This document shows, piece by piece, positions 7,775 through 14,290 of a stretch of DNA of 48,293 nucleotides; position 1 is the stretch's first letter, and each line of letters begins with the position of its first letter. The stretch is from NCBI GenBank assembly GCA_028867735.1, contig JAGWFW010000006.1, forward strand, positions 1-48,293. Reading direction: 5' to 3'. The notes under the pieces were generated by a model that did not search any database, was not told where the DNA came from, and saw nothing but the letters and a program-made list of their open reading frames with translations. The translations under genes were made by a program, and so were the position numbers. This stretch comes from Nitrososphaerota archaeon. GTDB taxonomy: Archaea > Thermoproteota > Nitrososphaeria > Nitrososphaerales > Nitrosopumilaceae.

Positions 7775-8368
7775 TCAAAAACCGTCGGGTGGCGTTAGTG
7801 GAGGTATAAACCAGTGAACAAAATCAGGTGTGAAAACTCCAAGACCATAGAGGATCAACGGTATTGCCGTACTTGTGAGAAGTATTCCTGCAATCAATCT
7901 TGTTATTCTTAATGGCACTTTCTTGACAACTCCTAACCACAATAAACTAATGATAAGACCAATAGCAACAGCAAATCCTATCAATGCACTTTCTAACTGT
8001 ATCAAACTGAATGTAGCCAACGCAACAGAGTTTTCCACTGCTTCAATCATTGCAATGTAAAAGTAAGTTATTTTGTATTTGGTTGCATCAACTTTGGTTT
8101 CATTCTCAAAAAATTCTTTGAACATAAGACCGCTAAAAAACAATAACCCAATACCTAAAGCAATTTCGAGGATATCTGTAGGAACAAAACCTGCGTATTT
8201 TAAAAAAATAAAATACAATATGATTCCAACTGCAAAACCAAATGCCGTAATCTTGAGAGTTTTTCGTAATCCGATTCTACTTGTTACACCTATGCCAACT
8301 AATGCCTGCTCTCCACCTTCAACAAAGATGTACTTGAATGAAGTGAAAAACACAATTAGTTCAAACAC
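7775..8368 (-). CDS. Six-helix membrane protein, FTR1-like acidic repeats
   Basis: A 197-residue integral membrane protein with about six hydrophobic segments in two halves of three. Each half begins with a helix carrying closely spaced acids: FVEGGEQALVG (about residues 16-26) and MIEAVENSVALA (about 107-118). This resembles the RExxE-bearing repeat helices of FTR1/OFeT iron permeases and related cation carriers, but the arginine is missing, so metal transport is a guess. It starts with GTG at 8368, nine bases after the stop of a zinc-ribbon gene, so the two are co-transcribed. Confidence 0.6.
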   Translation of the reverse strand: MFELIVFFTSFKYIFVEGGEQALVGIGVTSRIGLRKTLKITAFGFAVGIILYFIFLKYAGFVPTDILEIALGIGLLFFSGLMFKEFFENETKVDATKYKITYFYIAMIEAVENSVALATFSLIQLESALIGFAVAIGLIISLLWLGVVKKVPLRITRLIAGILLTSTAIPLILYGLGVFTPDFVHWFIPPLTPPDGF

Positions 8369-8377
8369 AAATCATGA

Positions 8378-8527
8378 TTAACTATCATCAATATTAAACC
8401 AGAGATTCTTTGGTTTCCAATACTCTCTAACTTTATTTTCACAATCATCACACCATTGATACTTTATTTTGTAATCATAGTCAGTATTCATTCGAACTTT
8501 ACACAAAGGACATTCATGAATTGTCAT
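8378..8527 (-). CDS. Small zinc-ribbon protein (49 aa)
   Basis: A 49-codon gene from ATG 8527 to TAA 8380-8378. It holds two CxxC pairs, HECPLCKVRMN and QWCDDCENKVRE, spaced as in a rubredoxin-like zinc ribbon. The downstream membrane protein starts nine bases after its stop. A role as a metal sensor or accessory to the transporter is inference from linkage only. Confidence 0.6.
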   Translation of the reverse strand: MTIHECPLCKVRMNTDYDYKIKYQWCDDCENKVREYWKPKNLWFNIDDS

Positions 8528-8563
8528 ACCCCTCTCCTGACAGGGTTTGAATCAAAGTCCAGA

Positions 8564-8731
8564 CTAGACAGAATCTTTTTTCGTGTCATTGCCATCAGAG
8601 TCTTGTTTTTTTGCATCCTTTGGCATCCACAGTCTTGCAACGGCTCCCATCATGAATCCACCCACAACAACTATTGCGATTCCGCTGATTATCAGAACAA
8701 TTACTTTAGCAACAGACTTGAAAGAGGCCAT
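8564..8731 (-). CDS. Single-helix membrane protein (55 aa)
   Basis: A 55-codon frame from ATG 8731 to TAG 8566-8564. It has one membrane helix (about residues 8-32, VIVLIISGIAIVVVGGFMMG) and a charged C-terminal tail ending KKQDSDGNDTKKDSV. Small one-helix proteins of this kind are common in thaumarchaea; no function can be given. It lies between the zinc-ribbon gene and a broken SRPBCC gene, all on the same strand. Confidence 0.5.
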   Translation of the reverse strand: MASFKSVAKVIVLIISGIAIVVVGGFMMGAVARLWMPKDAKKQDSDGNDTKKDSV

Positions 8732-8802
8732 GTATTAGATAGCTTTTCTCCGGTTAAATACGGATTGGTAAGACACGACAAATCATGCAGTTCTCTGCAC
8801 CC

Positions 8803-9237
8803 TTATTGCGAACTTTCCGCCACTTTGCCAAACTGTTCGATTACTTCTTCTATGCTTTTTTCTATCTTCCCTTTTGCCATAATCCAACCAGTTTTAGCTT
8901 TTCCTGCTAAGCTTAAAATCGCCTTCAACCGTGATCTTTGTCCCTCCAGGAACCGTGGTGTACGTGGTAATTATGTGGCTGCCTTTTGCGTCACCCGAGA
9001 GAAGATGTACATAGTCTATCTCAGGCGGAGTCAGTACATGCTTTGTTGTCTGGTGCATTTTCCTTCCTGCCATGATAGCATGATCTTCGCTGATTATCGT
9101 ATTGCCATCCCTTGACATGATTTGATTGATTTGAAAAACTGGGGAAGTCTGTTTGATAAGCTTTCAAAATCTATCACCGATTGGAAAATCTTTTCTCTGT
9201 TTGCTTTGATTATTTTTTCAACCTTTATTTTTGGCAT
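8803..9237 (-). pseudogene. SRPBCC (START/polyketide-cyclase fold) gene with two compensating frameshifts
   Basis: Three reading segments together make one ~144-residue SRPBCC protein. Frame 0 from ATG 9237 encodes MPKIKVEKIIKANREKIFQS...NRLPQFS. A second frame, from about 9140 to 8924, encodes ISEDHAIMAGRKMHQTTKHV and GGTKITVEGDFKL. Frame 0 again, from about 8923 to TAA 8805-8803, encodes LAGKAKTGWIMAKGKIEKSI. The first shift is -1 (or +2) and the second +1, so the frame is restored. Without the shifts, the middle frame stops at 8896-8894 and frame 0 stops near 9008. Either the gene is decaying or the sequence has two indel errors. SRPBCC proteins bind hydrophobic ligands. A TTTTAAT box lies about 27 bases upstream of ATG 9237. 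Confidence 0.7.
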
Positions 9238-9287
9238 GTTTTTTCAATGGTTTTCCAGAATTAAAAGACGTGATTTGAAATCACTTG

Positions 9288-9295
9288 CTTTAAAT
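9288..9295 (+). promoter_or_regulatory. TATA box of the LEA14-like membrane protein gene
   Basis: CTTTAAAT is centred 27 bases before ATG 9319. It favours this ATG over the in-frame TTG at 9295. Confidence 0.5.
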
Positions 9296-9318
9296 TGAGT
9301 GGATCGGATTTCAACGCA

Positions 9319-10104
9319 ATGTCAGACGATGCAATCAATCTGGTTCAATCATTCATTGATTCCAAAAAAGGAGACACTAACAGATTGCAGGAGATTCTCA
9401 TCAAGTTGCAGCAAGGAAATTCTCTTGATGCCTCTGATCAAAGTTATTTGGATGAGATTATAAAAGAAGTACAGGCAGCAGAGCAAACACCTTCCGAGAC
9501 TTTGGAACATCCAAATTCCGAGATTTTGGAACACCCTGATTTCTCGGAGCAACAGAATGTGGAACACGAGTCCCTTGATGACGCTGTCATTCGCGAAACT
9601 AGAAACTCGCCGTCAAGAAAAAGAGTCATAGCAATATCGGCCGTAATTGTCTCAATAGTGGTGGCATATGTAGGACTTGATGTTTATTCTGTTGGCACGC
9701 TGCAGTTCAGGCCAGTGCAGGGAAACCAGTATCAGATATCGCCAACAGAGATTCACATACGGGCAGCCGTCTGCAATCCCTCGTTCTTTCCCGTAACTTT
9801 TAACAAATATGAGATAAGCGCCTTTTACGATTCAGAGCCAATAGAAAAAGCCGAAATAAATGGCAGCACGGTCTCACCCAAGACAGCATCCGTGGTAGAG
9901 GGTATATTTGTGCTAAATGCGGACAGCATACTCAAACTAAAAGAAAAAAACGCAACGTTTGATCCTACGCTGGCAAAAATTACTACAACGGTTGACGCTC
10001 CAATATTCGGGGCAATTCCTTTCTCTGTAGTAAAACAGTATTCCGCAGAGCAATTCCAGGATGTGCTCAGAAATGGACCTCCCGGCGATTTCAGCTGCAG
10101 TTGA
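9319..10104 (+). CDS. Membrane-anchored LEA14/WHy-like protein with GKGDT-type N-terminal domain
   Basis: A 261-residue protein. Residues 1-55 form a short helical domain (MSDDAINLVQSFIDSKKGDT, then RLQEILIKLQQG) that is also the N-terminus of the SHOCT protein at 15859-16158. A Glu/Pro-rich linker with two LEHPNSEI/LEHPD-type repeats follows, then a transmembrane helix (about 105-125) and an extracellular domain with IHIRAAVCNPSFFPVTFNKYE, typical of LEA14/WHy folds found in stress and surface proteins. Orientation is inferred as N-in, C-out. It ends three bases from the convergent thioesterase gene. Confidence 0.65.
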   Translation: MSDDAINLVQSFIDSKKGDTNRLQEILIKLQQGNSLDASDQSYLDEIIKEVQAAEQTPSETLEHPNSEILEHPDFSEQQNVEHESLDDAVIRETRNSPSRKRVIAISAVIVSIVVAYVGLDVYSVGTLQFRPVQGNQYQISPTEIHIRAAVCNPSFFPVTFNKYEISAFYDSEPIEKAEINGSTVSPKTASVVEGIFVLNADSILKLKEKNATFDPTLAKITTTVDAPIFGAIPFSVVKQYSAEQFQDVLRNGPPGDFSCS

Positions 10105-10107
10105 GAC

Positions 10108-10584
10108 CTAGTTTTTTCCGCGTTCCTTGAGCCTTTGTAGCATTCTTCTTTCCCCTTCGGCAAACCTTTTCCTGTCCTCTTCCGTCTCAATAAGAAGCTG
10201 GGGTACTTCGCTTGTCTTGCCATCAGGGCCCAGTGCCACCGACGTCACATACGCGGTATTTGTTAGAGTTCTGGTACCTGTCATCAGGTCTTCTGCCTCC
10301 ACCTTGATTTCTATCTCCATGGATGAACGATGAACGTAGTTGAGCCTTGCGTTGAGGATCAGCGCGTTTCCGACATAGACAGGCTTGAGAAAGTTTACCC
10401 TGTCAATGCTTGCTGTAACCGCGTTTGTTCTGGCATGTCGTTGTGATACCAGTCCTGCAATCAGATCAATTTGTTTCAGTATCTCCCCACCAAAAACATT
10501 TCCTGCAGGGTTGGCGTCAGACGGAAACATTCTGACAGTCATTTCTGTCTGGGATTCCATAGGACTTTTTGGCTGGAGAACCAT
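10108..10584 (-). CDS. Hotdog-fold acyl-CoA thioesterase (YciA/ACOT type)
   Basis: A 158-residue single-hotdog enzyme that hydrolyses acyl-CoA. The family signature DANPAGNVFGGEILKQID is present at about residues 22-40, followed by RHARTNAVTASIDRVNFLKPV and the usual SSMEIEIKVEAEDLMTG strand. The C-terminus (TEEDRKRFAEGERRMLQRL) is the normal charged helix. The acyl-chain preference is unknown. The start ATG at 10584 has a CATAAATTC box about 27 bases upstream. Confidence 0.88.
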   Translation of the reverse strand: MVLQPKSPMESQTEMTVRMFPSDANPAGNVFGGEILKQIDLIAGLVSQRHARTNAVTASIDRVNFLKPVYVGNALILNARLNYVHRSSMEIEIKVEAEDLMTGTRTLTNTAYVTSVALGPDGKTSEVPQLLIETEEDRKRFAEGERRMLQRLKERGKN

Positions 10585-10610
10585 CGATTCTCAGAGATCA
10601 GGAGATGAAT

Positions 10611-10826
10611 TTATGAGTTGTTCTTGTTGTTGTCTTTTACGTCTTTTTCTGTCGATTTTGTGGCAGAGTCATCGTACGAGTATAGAGAGTCGTCTCGCAC
10701 ATAGGTTCCATTGTCTGCAAATTTGCTGGTTCCAGTGTTTTTCTTTTTGTACCAGATCTTGACAATCAATGACAAAGGCCCTCCGACGATACCAATTATC
10801 AATGGGACGGTCCAATCTATGAACAT
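10611..10826 (-). CDS. Small membrane protein with charged tail (71 aa)
   Basis: ATG at 10826 gives 71 residues: an N-terminal membrane helix (TVPLIIGIVGGPLSLIVKIW), a KKK anchor, and a hydrophilic, Asp/Lys/Asn-rich cytoplasmic tail. A TTG two codons upstream (10832) is possible, but TATTTATGA lies about 29 bases before the ATG. The family is not recognised. It is divergent from the next small membrane protein gene, with both promoters in the 80-base gap. Confidence 0.5.
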   Translation of the reverse strand: MFIDWTVPLIIGIVGGPLSLIVKIWYKKKNTGTSKFADNGTYVRDDSLYSYDDSATKSTEKDVKDNNKNNS

Positions 10827-10908
10827 GTACAATCACATTCCATCACGATATCATAAATATCTTCATTTTACAAAAATCAGTCTTATATTAACGATGTAGC
10901 AAAGTACC

Positions 10909-11115
10909 ATGATGAAATATTTTTGGTGGAGGCTTGCTGACTATGCGACTGGAGTGTTTGCGGGAGGAGGAATCGTATTTCTGATTGACAAGTTCTTTTG
11001 CCACAAGTGTATCGGCTCGTACACTACGGCATTATTCCTTGGCATATGGATTGCAATCATGCTTGCTGTCAATTTTGTATTTCAGGCAGTAAAGCCAAAA
11101 AGCATCAAACAATAG
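10909..11115 (+). CDS. Two-helix membrane protein (68 aa)
   Basis: A 68-residue protein with two hydrophobic helices (ATGVFAGGGIVFLIDKFF and TTALFLGIWIAIMLAVNFVF) separated by a short loop containing CHKC, and a basic C-terminal tail. A CTTATATTA box lies 25-28 bases upstream of ATG 10909. A CxxC in the loop could bind metal or form a disulphide. Function unknown. Confidence 0.55.
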   Translation: MMKYFWWRLADYATGVFAGGGIVFLIDKFFCHKCIGSYTTALFLGIWIAIMLAVNFVFQAVKPKSIKQ

Positions 11116-11185
11116 ATGATTTTTTGCTTGCAGTGTAGTGCAGTATATTCCTAGTCTTTATCATTTCTGGAAACAATATAGTATC

Positions 11186-11542
11186 ATGCAAGCAAAACTC
11201 GTTACTGGCGATTATGATCCATCAAAGGTAAGATATACTCTTGACAGGCTGCTGATAAACAGAAGCAACGAGTTTCGCGAGATTGCGCATGCCATAGGTT
11301 ATCCAATCATGCAACAGTATTGGGAGGAGTTTATACTCAGGTTCTGCCTTGAGTTTGATGACTGTTTTAGGATGTGGTCTGACAATGAAGACCATACTGA
11401 TCACAACAAGGTGCACAAATGCATGACAATGATGAGGCAAATCGCAGTAGGCAAGCCGAACATGACCGAGGTAACCAAACTACAAAATGCGGCATATAGG
11501 ATTGCAGAAGACTTTAAAATACTATATCACAGGCTCAAGTGA
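11186..11542 (+). CDS. Hypothetical helical protein (118 aa)
   Basis: The open frame extends to a GTG at 11138, but ATG 11186 with CTTTATCA about 27 bases upstream is the better start. The protein is soluble and helical, with a His/Asp-rich stretch SDNEDHTDHNKVHKCM and two acidic cysteine-containing segments (FCLEFDDCFRMW). I do not recognise a family. Its neighbours on both sides are also lineage-type small genes. Confidence 0.5.
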   Translation: MQAKLVTGDYDPSKVRYTLDRLLINRSNEFREIAHAIGYPIMQQYWEEFILRFCLEFDDCFRMWSDNEDHTDHNKVHKCMTMMRQIAVGKPNMTEVTKLQNAAYRIAEDFKILYHRLK

Positions 11543-11585
11543 TTTACAGAAAACAAATTATAGCTACTGACAATACGTCTATTGA

Positions 11586-11996
11586 ATGAATGTATTTGAA
11601 GAGTTTTGCAAAAACGTTGTTGCGTTAGATCCAAAGATACGATTTGCAGGAATTGCAGACGGCGATGGAAAACTAGAGGCTACAGCAGACAGAAATGGCC
11701 TCAGCCCCTTGCTGAGTTCTGAGGAGAGGGCACAGTATGCCATCACCGCAGCAACAAGACAGTATACCAGACTAAGGTGGGAATACAGACTTGGAAAGAT
11801 ATCGTATGCAAGCTCGCATTATACAAAACTGATAAGGGCCACAATCCCCATCGCGGATGAAAACAGCAGACTGGCACACGTCTTGTTGCTTTCATTTGAT
11901 TCCAATGCTGACGATTTTCACCAGATAATCACAAAAAAAATAATCCCATTGGTTGCAAATAACATGACCAACTTTCTCAAAGCTACCGAGAGATAG
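11586..11996 (+). CDS. Thaumarchaeal hypothetical protein, possible roadblock/profilin-like fold
   Basis: A 136-residue protein with an alternating helix/strand pattern: N-terminal helix MNVFEEFCKNVVALDP, then strands IRFAGIADGDGKLEA and later IRATIPIADENSRLAHVLLLSF. The order resembles roadblock/LC7 or other sensor-like folds of ~130 residues, but this is by eye only. An AATTATAG box lies about 27 bases before the ATG. The function is unknown. Confidence 0.6.
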   Translation: MNVFEEFCKNVVALDPKIRFAGIADGDGKLEATADRNGLSPLLSSEERAQYAITAATRQYTRLRWEYRLGKISYASSHYTKLIRATIPIADENSRLAHVLLLSFDSNADDFHQIITKKIIPLVANNMTNFLKATER

Positions 11997-12033
11997 CAGA
12001 ACCAATAATTACCAAATGCTACGTTAGGATATC

Positions 12034-12891
12034 ATGCCTACATCTACAGATAATAGTCCAAGAGACATATGGAAAGCAGAACAGACTGCCGTGACTAACC
12101 GTAAAACTCTGCACAGGGAGATCAATGAGCTTGTAGTAAAGGTCATACTGACAGTGGCATGCACCTGGGTATCTTTGTACCTGTTTGAAATATTTGTTGC
12201 ACCGCTAGTTGGCATCACGCATTTTCACATACAGATTGCAAGTGTAATAGCTACTGTAATCATAGCAATTTCAGTTATTACTGGCACAAGACGATTGCTT
12301 AAAAAATTTACAAGCAAATCCCATCCACAGTTTTCTGCCAGCTTGTCATTTTTTGTCATCATAATTATTTCCCTTATTGCAAGTCTTTCAATTCTTCACC
12401 AGCTAAACGTCAACCCAGAAGAGATACTAATCAGCGGCGGCGTGGCCGCAATCATAGTAGGTATTGGAATATCCACCATAGTGGGAAACATACTTTCAAG
12501 CGGATTGATACTCACTACATATCCAGCCAAAATTGGAGACTCGATCCATGTTGTAAACGACAACGTCCATGGAAGAATACGAGAGATAAACCTCATGTAC
12601 ACAACAATAGAGACAGACGAAGGTAAAGAATACATCGTCCCAAATAATGCAATAATACAGGGAAACGTCAGAATTCTAAAAGATATTGCAATTGTTGACA
12701 AGCTTCCATATTCTGAAGGCGATTACGTGGAGATAACAGGCTCACTTGAAAAATACATTGGAACCATAATCAAGATCACTCCTAGATTTACTACCATATT
12801 AAATGACGAGCGAACCAAAGAGTATATTTTGGCAAGTAGCATGATCTTGGACGGCAACTTTACCATAGTAAGACACAGAGCAAAATCTTAG
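12034..12891 (+). CDS. Mechanosensitive channel, MscS family
   Basis: A 285-residue membrane channel that opens on hypo-osmotic stress. Three N-terminal hydrophobic helices (about 37-60, 68-92, 105-130) precede the pore helix TM3, GGVAAIIVGIGISTIVGN, then the MscS beta domain with LTTYPAKIGDSIHV and EYIVPNNAIIQGNV. The C-terminal domain is short compared with E. coli MscS. An ATAATTAC box lies about 27 bases upstream of the ATG. Its stop interlocks with that of the convergent gene (TTAG at 12888-12891). Confidence 0.88.
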   Translation: MPTSTDNSPRDIWKAEQTAVTNRKTLHREINELVVKVILTVACTWVSLYLFEIFVAPLVGITHFHIQIASVIATVIIAISVITGTRRLLKKFTSKSHPQFSASLSFFVIIIISLIASLSILHQLNVNPEEILISGGVAAIIVGIGISTIVGNILSSGLILTTYPAKIGDSIHVVNDNVHGRIREINLMYTTIETDEGKEYIVPNNAIIQGNVRILKDIAIVDKLPYSEGDYVEITGSLEKYIGTIIKITPRFTTILNDERTKEYILASSMILDGNFTIVRHRAKS

Positions 12892-13247
12892 GGGTTACTT
12901 CCGCCGCCGTTTACTGTGATCTGCGCCATGTTTCTGTGTTCAAGGTATATCGACACCCTAGAGTCTGTGCAGAAAGGATAGTTCTGCTCCTGTCCTTTAT
13001 TTTGTTGACAGAATTTTTCCACCTGTGCCATTTCCTGATCGCAGTCAGAGGTTGGGTTTGCCACGCAAGAATCTATGTCGTTTGCTATAGTGCTTATGGC
13101 TTCAGGAGACTGGACGCTGCTGTCAAACGGAGAGCCCGTCTGCTCCCCGGATTGCAAATTAAAAAGAGGAAACCCAAGAAAGATGAAAAAGAAAGCCGAA
13201 GAAATAGCAAGAATGACTCCAGTGATGACCCCACCTTTTCTGTTCAT
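12888..13247 (-). CDS. Hypothetical membrane-anchored extracellular protein (119 aa)
   Basis: The N-terminal helix (GVITGVILAISSAFFFIFLGF) acts as signal or anchor and is followed by a ~90-residue hydrophilic domain with four cysteines (IDSCVANPTSDCDQE and EKFCQQNKG...YPFCTD) that could form two disulphides. The tail ends VNGGGSNP. I do not recognise a family. Base use is similar to its neighbours. Confidence 0.55.
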   Translation of the reverse strand: MNRKGGVITGVILAISSAFFFIFLGFPLFNLQSGEQTGSPFDSSVQSPEAISTIANDIDSCVANPTSDCDQEMAQVEKFCQQNKGQEQNYPFCTDSRVSIYLEHRNMAQITVNGGGSNP

Positions 13248-13288
13248 TAGGTGGGTCTTGTCATCCCCAAATTATAACCGATGTGGAA

Positions 13289-13696
13289 CTAGGTTACTGC
13301 AAGCTTCATGACAAGTGGCTGTGACAGGGCGTCTGGATTGTCGATTCCCGACCATACGAATATTTGTGCGGTATAGTTTCCAGGCGTTGTAGGAGTCCAA
13401 GACTGTGACGGATTAAGTGACTGGCCTGCGCTGAGCGTGCCGGTAAGCCACGATAGCTGCATCACAACTCCATTTTTATCCAATATTTGTACAATGTAGG
13501 CAAAGGGCTGTGCTCTATCAAGTCCGCTTGATACGTCGGCAGAGATCTGCACTTGCTTGTTTACGGATATTGTCCATGCGGTTCCATTTTCCAAGTTGGC
13601 GGTAATTTGATTAGAAATCTCTGCGTGTGCAAGAGGTAATACTGATGACAGTATGATTCCAGAGATTGCCAAGAAAACAAGCAGTGTTTTCATCAA
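13289..13696 (-). CDS. Secreted Ig-like/beta-sandwich protein
   Basis: A 135-residue protein with a clear signal peptide (MMKTLLVFLAISGIILSSV, cleavage after AHA) and a ~110-residue all-beta domain containing NGTAWTISVNKQVQISADV, FAYIVQILDKNGVVM and PGNYTAQIFVWS. Such single-domain secreted proteins are common in thaumarchaea and probably sit on the cell surface. No catalytic residues are seen. It lies 40 bases downstream of the coiled-coil gene on the same strand. Confidence 0.6.
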   Translation of the reverse strand: MMKTLLVFLAISGIILSSVLPLAHAEISNQITANLENGTAWTISVNKQVQISADVSSGLDRAQPFAYIVQILDKNGVVMQLSWLTGTLSAGQSLNPSQSWTPTTPGNYTAQIFVWSGIDNPDALSQPLVMKLAVT

Positions 13697-13736
13697 GTTG
13701 TACTACACCGGCCTGTTTTTATGGTTTGTTGTGTAG

Positions 13737-14288
13737 CTAGTCTTTTCTTTTCTTAATTGAGAGAGTTTTCTGTACTTCATTAATGCTGCTTAGAAACTTT
13801 TGTTTTGCCTCATATTCATCGGTTACTTTGATCACAATTCCCGTAGGGGAAAACATTACGTCTTTTACAAGTATTGGCGAGCTCAATCCCAAAAGTTCGC
13901 TCAATATATCAAAGATGTTCTTAAATGTATTTTCACTTTTGTATTTGAAAAAAGTGCTTCCGTCGGCTATCAGCGGATTTGGCTCTAATGGAATTACAAG
14001 TTCGTGTGATGTAAAATCAGAGATGAATGTGGCAATATCGTCATTTATCTTGGCAGTCAGGGTCTCTTTTTCTTTCACGAGTTTTTCTTTTGCAGATTCC
14101 AGCTCTTGCGTTGCGTCAACGTACTGTTCGCCAATCATTTTTGCAAACGTTGATTCAGTCGATATTTTAAGCGGTATTTCATGAATTCTAAAGTTTATTG
14201 TGGAAAGTTCATCGTCAACGTCAGTTAGTTGTTGCCTGTTTCGTTTTATCTGGAGTGCGACTTGTTCTAGAAAATTAAAGTCGGTCAT
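13737..14288 (-). CDS. Coiled-coil protein coupled to the artubulin gene
   Basis: A 183-residue soluble protein. Residues about 8-90 are heptad-rich (RNRQQLTDVDDELSTIN and later ATQELESAKEKLVKEKETLTAK), predicting a coiled coil. Residues about 95-183 look like a small alpha/beta domain (PILVKDVMFSPTGIVIKVTD). Its ATG at 14288 lies only two bases after the artubulin stop, so the two must be co-transcribed and probably translationally coupled. A filament partner, adaptor or regulator of the tubulin is the natural inference. The family is not recognised. Confidence 0.65.
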   Translation of the reverse strand: MTDFNFLEQVALQIKRNRQQLTDVDDELSTINFRIHEIPLKISTESTFAKMIGEQYVDATQELESAKEKLVKEKETLTAKINDDIATFISDFTSHELVIPLEPNPLIADGSTFFKYKSENTFKNIFDILSELLGLSSPILVKDVMFSPTGIVIKVTDEYEAKQKFLSSINEVQKTLSIKKRKD

Positions 14289-14290
14289 GG

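Noticed and set aside
8456-9115. Forward 219-codon ORF
   Set aside because: It runs antisense across the zinc-ribbon, the single-helix and the SRPBCC genes, with Cys/Ser/His-rich composition unlike a protein.
9122-9298. Forward 58-codon frame with a membrane-like helix (KIFSLFALIIFSTFIFGMFF) before the LEA14-like gene
   Set aside because: It is the antisense of the SRPBCC N-terminus (MPKIKVEKIIKANREKIF), lacks a good start and has no promoter of its own.
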